NCBI GenBank assembly: GCA_949128115.1
Contig: OX421963.1
Span: forward strand, 87,243,602 to 87,307,601
Source: Anaspis maculata
Lineage: Eukaryota; Arthropoda; Insecta; Coleoptera; Scraptiidae
Length of the DNA: 64,000 bases
Reading direction: 5' to 3'
Positions 58,492-64,000 of the stretch are shown in pieces. The first letter of the stretch is position 1, and each line of letters starts with the position of its first letter. A program made the position numbers and the translations under genes. The notes beneath the pieces were generated by a model. It saw only the letters and a program-made list of their open reading frames with translations, was not told the origin of the DNA and searched no databases.

Positions 58492-60163
58492 TATAATGAC
58501 TGTTTCCGGCAGCAGTACTTTCCTGAGATTTGGAATATGGGAAATCTGACGATCATACCTAAAGAGTCAATGAACAATCCGATGAGTCCTAAGAACTATA
58601 GGTCAATCACACTTTTGCCCGTTCTGGGCAAGACACTTGAAAGACTCAAAAAATCGGAGATGATTCAGCACAAATCTGAAGCGTCCATGCACTGTCCAAA
58701 TCAACATGGCCTTAGAAAGGGCAAGTTCACCGCAGGAGGACTGCGAGGGCAAGTGCCTCGCAGGAGACAGTAAGCTTCGTCCAAGCCAGTCAGCAGAAAT
58801 ACGTTGCAGCAGTGATGACTGATATCTCTGCAGCTTTTAATAATTTGAACTGGAACATTCTTCTGAAAGAACTGAGTAACACTTTTCCAACTGCGTTGGT
58901 GCGTCTTCTGAGAAGTTACCCAATGAATCGTTGAGCTTTCTACCAAATACGTTAGGGTGAGCAAGATTCTGTCCAAGGGCTGCCCGCAAGGGTCGGTTCT
59001 TGGCCCCGATTTTTGGAATACAATCATGGATATACTGCTCAGAACGGCTCTACCTGCTGGTGCGAGGATGATTGCCTATGCTGATGATGTTACGGTTCTC
59101 GTAGAGGCTGCATCAAGAAGACTTTTAGAGCAACTGGCAAACCAAGTACTTGGACTTGTGACCGCGTGGGCCACTGAATGCAAGCTTAACATCTCTTCGA
59201 CGAATACGAAGTACATCCTGCTGAAAAGAAAAATGAAGAGGAACCCAATCATCAAAGTAAACGGCGTGTCCGCGCAGAGGGTCCAGAGTGCTAGATAATT
59301 GGGCGTGAAGCTCGCAGAGGGTCTGGACCTCGGTCTGGACTATGGTCCGCATGTCAGCACCGTCGTCGGTAAGATGAAGCAGTTTTCTCTGCTTTAATAA
59401 GAAGCGTTCGATCCAATTGGAGTCTTTGTCCCGATTCTCCCCGTGTGATCTATAAATGTGCAATTGCTCCACTGGTTGCGTACGCCGTCGAGGTCTGGGG
59501 TCCTTTGATCAAGAAATCACATATTAAGAGACGGTTCAGAAGTTTGAGCGGGTTCTGCATGCGATGTGTTGCTGGCAGCTATATGTCGGTTTCGTCTGAG
59601 GCGGCGGGCGTTCTTGCTGGGGAACCCCCTCTCTACTTGGTCCTGTCGGAGATCATGACGAAGAATACTTTGAAGACCCAGCCATTGGCAACACATGTCG
59701 ATACCGTTGTTCAGGCAAACCTATCAAAGAGAGAACTGGGCGATGTTCTACGTTCCATAACGATGGATGCGTGGCAGGTCGAGTGGAGCGACACTTTAAA
59801 GGGCAGAGTCACGCATGCCTTTATACCAGATGTCCGCTGGGAGTTCAGGCGTTCCACCAAGAGTTCCGTTGTCCAGGTCCTTACTGGCCATGGCCAGGTT
59901 CGTGTCCACGAGGCGAGGGTGGGCAAGGTCGGCCCAAACTGTCGGACGTGTGGCGTTCCTGACGATCCAATCTATCGGATCTGGCTCTGTCCCTTGTACG
60001 ACGAGGGTCGCCGTAAACTGGTAAACAAGGTACGATCCGAGGTACGATCCTTACTTCGCACTCCCGCGGAGCTGTTCACTGTTCTTTGTCAAGAGGGCTC
60101 TTTCGAGCCAATCCAGTCGTTTAATGTTTTCCTGGATGACTGAGCATGGAATGCGCCAGCGAC

Positions 60164-61407
60164 TGTTACGCACAAAAATTCTCTCCGGAAGAGAGAAGCC
60201 GAGATCAACATCCGTTGAAAAGGTAAACAAACCTGACAATGACATCTGTCATTTAGTGACGGACTCCCTCCCTCGATCTCTTGGAGGGGACAGTTTTTAT
60301 TGAATAAAAATCTTGGTTCTGATAAGGGAGAGCCATCTTTATTCCTCTAACTTTCTCACACGAGTGCAGTGGCAATTTCAAAAAGGGGTCAATTTCTCGT
60401 AGGAGGTTGGCAGATATATATCGACAGCTCGATTCTGTCCTCCTCATCGGCGACCGCCAAGTTTTGGAGCAAACTCGGTCCCAACGGCGAACCCCGGAGA
60501 GAAACAGCAAGTAAGCCCACTCGCTACGTGGAAAAACCCTCCCCATCTAGGGTTTTTATTATACACCTTCGGTTCACGAAGTACGATCCCCGTACCCCAC
60601 AATCACCTGTTGCCCACCACCGGAGTGAGGTTACGTTCGACACCACCATCTCGGGTTGAACCATTTCGTGGCCAATTGTTGGTTCCTGGGATCCTGTGCC
60701 TCATATCACGAGGCAACATCGACAGCCGGGCTGGCACAGAACCCCACAGCACCATCACTCGCCCCACGACATCCTCTTCGGCCAGGGTGGACCAACAGAA
60801 GCCGAACCCACCCCATCCATCTGCGGAGAAGGGCCCCGACCCGAACTTCGCGTCCAGTAGCGGTGATCCGGACGGCCACGTGGGAGGAGGTTGTCATCGC
60901 CTCAAGCGTCCGTAAGCCCCTCTTGCCATTTTTCTCTATTCTCCTGCAGTAAGTCCCGTACCCCCGGTGTTGAAGTTTCGCGGTTCATGTCGTAACTGAT
61001 AGGTGAGCTCACACATTAGGGTACTGCGACACGTCGTACGCTGATAAACGGTCCTTTAGGTACTTCTTGCTGTAGTAGACTGGTGGATTGGTGGTAAGAC
61101 TCGGACTTCGGGACGCCACTTCACTTGAGTCCACCGACCACCTGGCACGTCCCTGGAATAAGTTATTCAATACCCTGTATTCACTTTCCGGTTGCACAAC
61201 TCACCGTGTTAACCATCGGCATCGTGCCCAATACACGAATTTAACTTTTTCACCGCCTGTTATACTTTTATTATTAGTTTCCTGCTCCCGTACGCTAGCC
61301 GTGTTTTTTGTTGATCACCATCTCTGTCGTTTCTTGATTAAAAACACGCGTCCTGTCACTGTGACAGCCACGAGCACCACCATCCAGGAGGGAAAATACC
61401 GGTAACA
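60164..61407. mobile_element. Solo LTR (1244 bp), family B
   Basis: Starts TGTTACGCAC, ends ACCGGTAACA, and is flanked by CGAC (60160-60163, 61408-61411). It sits 20 bp after the stop codon of the R1-like LINE, whose 3' UTR appears to resume at 61412. It is GC-rich like the gypsy LTR at 9551 but not visibly the same family. Short frames within are not supported as genes. Confidence 0.8.
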
Positions 61408-61411
61408 CGAC

Positions 61412-62160
61412 GTTCGCGAGAAGATCCCTCCAACGTCGGAAGAAGCCGAGGTTATGCTAGATGAGCCAGCGCAGAGCGCGGGAAGACCTTTTCAACATGC
61501 TAAAAAGCCGTTCCGAAGACCTACGATTATGATCGCTCTAGCTTCTTGAGTTATTTTTGAATTGAACTGTACATACAATATAACATCTCACTTCATGGCC
61601 ATGAAATCAGAATAAGTTATAACGATTCACATGTCTTTACTTATTTTGGTCTTGGAGGTACAAATGTTCAACTTTTTAGTTTTATTTCACCCTGTGTATG
61701 CCACCGGCATTGTTGGAATTAATGGCTTCAGATTTCAATCATAAGAGAACGGATCAAACAACACCTCTACCAAGTGACGTCTCGCCATCATGAAACTCAA
61801 GGTCCATACAGTCTTCAGCATCGAGCATCTGGACTATTTTACTTTTCTTGTGTTTTGACGGAGAAGGAGTAGGTTGACGATGAAATGTGTATTGACCTTT
61901 TTTGTAGACAATAAAATTTCCAATAATAGTTATCTCTTCAGGTACTTTCCTCCAATGTGCCATCGTTCACGAAGTGAACGCGGAAAACTGATCCTCAAGT
62001 TCATCTTGAGGCCACAACGGCCGAAGCTCACACCGGATTCTTGAAGACTTTTAGTATGTTGAACTACATAGTCAACTAAGCTGGTCATGGTGGCTACATG
62101 GTAATGAGTTATTTTTTCGGTAACAGTACAGTATCTGATGAAACTGCAAAAAATCGCTAT
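61412..62160. other. LINE 3' remnant and unassigned DNA
   Basis: 61412-61545 probably belongs to the LINE 3' UTR. Near 61688 the motif CACCCTGTGTATGCCACCGG repeats the palindrome border found near 46228. A 70-codon minus frame at 61754-61963 is unrecognised. Confidence 0.35.
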
Positions 62161-62162
62161 TT

Positions 62163-62699
62163 TTGATGAAAAAAGACACTAATCGAAAGATTTCACTTCA
62201 GGAAACACGATTTCGATGTCGGAGCGAGGTTTTCTCCACTAGAATTTTTTCTTCCCAACTTGAAAAGTTTCACCACATACCATACAATTACCACGGAGTA
62301 AATAGTACACAGCTTATAGGTGGACCTGGAGTCATCGTGGAGATTGACGAGACGAAGTTCGGAAAAAGAAATTACCATAGAGGTAGAAGGATTGAGGGAC
62401 AGTGGATTTTCGGCAGTTTTGAAAGAGGCACCAAGAAAATCTTGAGGGCTTCGAACATCTAAAAATCAATCATAGCTTAGAACACGTCGACCCCAAAGAT
62501 CCACGGGTACATACCCAGAATATAGAAAGAACTTGGAGAGACGTTCGTGCAGGCATCCCAAAGTATGGGCGAAAAGAAGCCCATTTCGTGGATTACTTGG
62601 CTGAATTTTCATTCAAAAGGTCATTTTCTGAAAAAAAAGTCATCCATGAGTTCTTTTGTCAAATTGGGAAACTATATCCCCCAGTCGCACAAACAACCT
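62163..62699 (+). pseudogene. Merlin/IS1595-like transposase relic with internal deletion
   Basis: The frame encodes LIGGPGVIVEIDETKFGKRN, then EGQWIFGSFERGT, the first catalytic Asp region of the IS1016/IS1595-like (Merlin) family. About 45 codons are then missing, including the usual ISDCWKAY-type block with the second catalytic Asp. In another frame the protein resumes with GFEHLKINHSLEHVDPKDP, then NIERTWRDVRAGIPKYG (third acidic residue in IERTW), and DYLAEFSFKR. Stop at about 62697-62699. N-terminal sequence before 62270 is degenerate. Confidence 0.8.
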
Positions 62700-62879
62700 G
62701 AGTTACCTACTTACGATTTTAACTTTTTGCAATGTTCGTAGTTCCATCCAGATTATATAATTATTATACGTTAGGTACTGTTCCCTTAAGTTGTTTTCCT
62801 TGGCTCCTTTTTCCCACAGCACAGCGTCAGTCACAGCAGTAAAACCAGAAGTCTTCAAATTTCGCCCTATTTTTTCTTG

Positions 62880-64000
62880 TATCTATACTGTAGTATTCCA
62901 ACTTCCGCTGAGCCCCTTTGTATCTTAAAATGTCCCGTAATAAGCCCCCGTGTGTCTCCAAAAGTCGTTTGGGGCTCTACTGAGCCCCTTCAGGCCTTCT
63001 TGTGATATCAGAGCTTGATTCTCCCGTGTGTCTACATTGTTGCGTTCCAACAGCTGAGCCCCCTTGTGTCTTCAAGTGGCGTTTGGTTTGGAACCCTCTT
63101 AGAGCCCTATCAAGCCCTGTCTTATTCTCTTGTGCTTTCTGGAACTTTATCCTTTCTTGTATCTACATTGTAGCGTTTTAAGCCCTGGATGAGCCCTTTT
63201 GTATCATAAAGTGTCGTTTTGGAGCCCCGATATACCCCCTTGAGTCTCCAAGGGTCGTTTGGAGCTCTAGTGAACCACAGAAAGTCTTTTTGTGATATCC
63301 AGAGCTCTATCCTTCCTATCCTTCTTTGTGTCTACATATGGCATTTTGAGTCCGGTTGAGCCCCGTTGTGTCTTCAAGGTCACTTGAAGCCCCATTGAGC
63401 TCCGTCTTGCCTTCTTGTGTCATTGGGAGCCGTATCCACCCTTGTACCTACGTGGTATAGCGTTTCAAGCCCTGCTGACCCCTTCTGTTCTAGTCAGCCA
63501 CTATTTGTGTCTCCATGTGTTGATCGGAGTACTATACAGAGCCTCCTTGTGTTTGGAAGTATTTTTTGGAGCCCTAGTGAGCCCGGCAGGTCTTTTGTGA
63601 TGTTCAAAGCCCTATCCTTCATTGTGTCTACACTGTATAGTTCCAAGCCTTGCTGAGCTCCCTTGTGTCTGGAGTGTCTTTTGAAGCCCCATCAAGCCGC
63701 GTTATGCCTGCTTGGGTTATGCGAAGCCGTGTCATTCCTTCTGTCTACATCGAAGTATTTTAAGTCCTGCTGAGCCCCTTCTTGTCTGCAAGTGTCTTTG
63801 AAGCCCTGATGAGCCCCTTTGTGGTCTCCATGAGTTGTTTGGAGCCCTAGTGAGCCCAGTTGGACCTTCTTGTAATATCCAGACCTTGATTGTTCCTTGT
63901 GTTTACACTGTAGTGTGGCAAGCTCTTCTGAGCCCCATTGTGTCTCCAAGTCTGTTTGGAGCCCCTCCAGGGCCCTATTAGGCCCTGTATTATTTTCTTG
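62880..64000. repeat. ~146-bp tandem (satellite-like) array running off the window
   Basis: CTACATTGTAG-like anchors recur near 62885, 63032, 63165, 63333, 63447, 63629, 63742 and 63904, averaging 146 bp, and every second copy spaces at roughly 280-300 bp, hinting at a dimeric unit. TGAGCCCC and TTGTGTCT are repeated throughout. Frames in it are artefacts. Confidence 0.8.

Larger units (their letters stand above)
55440..60143 (+). pseudogene. R1-like LINE ORF2, degenerate, split by a long-TIR element
   Basis: RT starts at 55480 (TERELSEAIYAQNGRKAPG). After the insertion it continues at 58492 with NMGNLTIIPKESMNN, SPKNYRSITLLPVLGKTLE, DISAAFNNLNWN near 58830, LSKGCPQGSVLGPDFWN near 58970, and the catalytic AYADDVTVLV near 59080. 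The C-terminal part to the stop at 60141-60143 has a Cys-rich finger (CRTCGVPDDPIYRIWLC). Stops lie near 58770, 58935, 59296 and 59396. KGCPQGSVLGP with AYADDV and this C-terminus fit the R1 clade. The endonuclease half is missing. Confidence 0.8.

Noticed and set aside
62880..64000. A CRISPR-like array
   Set aside because: Units are long, diverged and contiguous without unique spacers; it is a eukaryotic satellite-like array.

Overview
The window is AT-rich eukaryotic nuclear DNA packed with nested transposable elements. GT-AG introns, a tRNA-derived SINE, an R1-like LINE, a Ty3/gypsy element, and hAT-, Transib-, mariner- and Merlin-type DNA elements together point to an arthropod, most likely an insect. 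The species cannot be named from sequence alone. There are no bacterial operons, rRNA genes or CRISPR arrays.

Positions 267-18150 read best as one large CACTA/EnSpm-like DNA transposon. Its candidate ends begin CACTC, and both ends carry dense GTAAA/TTTAC subterminal motifs. It holds two minus-strand genes. One is a zinc-finger transposase broken by a single in-frame TAG (3268-782). The other is a spliced companion gene whose eight exons I assembled by hand (9240-3358, 543 codons, phases consistent throughout). Three of the companion's introns contain small inverted-repeat elements, and its first intron contains a foldback element that was itself hit by a tRNA-SINE. Near the right end an apparently intact Ty3/gypsy retrotransposon (9551-17983) is inserted on the minus strand. 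It has LTRs with no difference seen, an AGAG target duplication, a primer-binding site, gag, pol, and a GGGAAAC -1 frameshift heptamer in the overlap.

From 18.2 to 37 kb the window is mostly non-coding repeats: a hAT-type MITE with a perfect 8-bp duplication, a tandem array split by a 1.2-kb palindrome, a mariner-like transposase relic, and several long-arm palindromes with TA duplications and CAGGGTG ends. The clearest host-gene signal is here: a minus-strand first exon encoding a signal peptide (31716-31650) with a TATA box upstream. A possible cysteine-rich terminal exon lies at 36128-35816.

From 37 to 62 kb lie three LINE relics. A LINE with RNase H and zinc-knuckle regions (37664-41066) is split by a Transib-like element starting with the RSS-like heptamer CACAGTG. 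A second LINE (51900-47240, minus) is split by a solo LTR. An R1-like LINE (55440-60143) is split by a long-TIR element that itself contains a solo LTR of the same family, and a different solo LTR follows its stop codon. A palindrome complex of more than 3 kb occupies 42.87-46.23 kb. The window ends with a Merlin/IS1595-like transposase relic lacking its central catalytic segment (62.2-62.7 kb) and a ~146-bp tandem array running off the edge.

Almost every coding segment belongs to a mobile element. Insertion order can be read from the nesting: LINEs first, then palindromic DNA elements and LTR elements into them.
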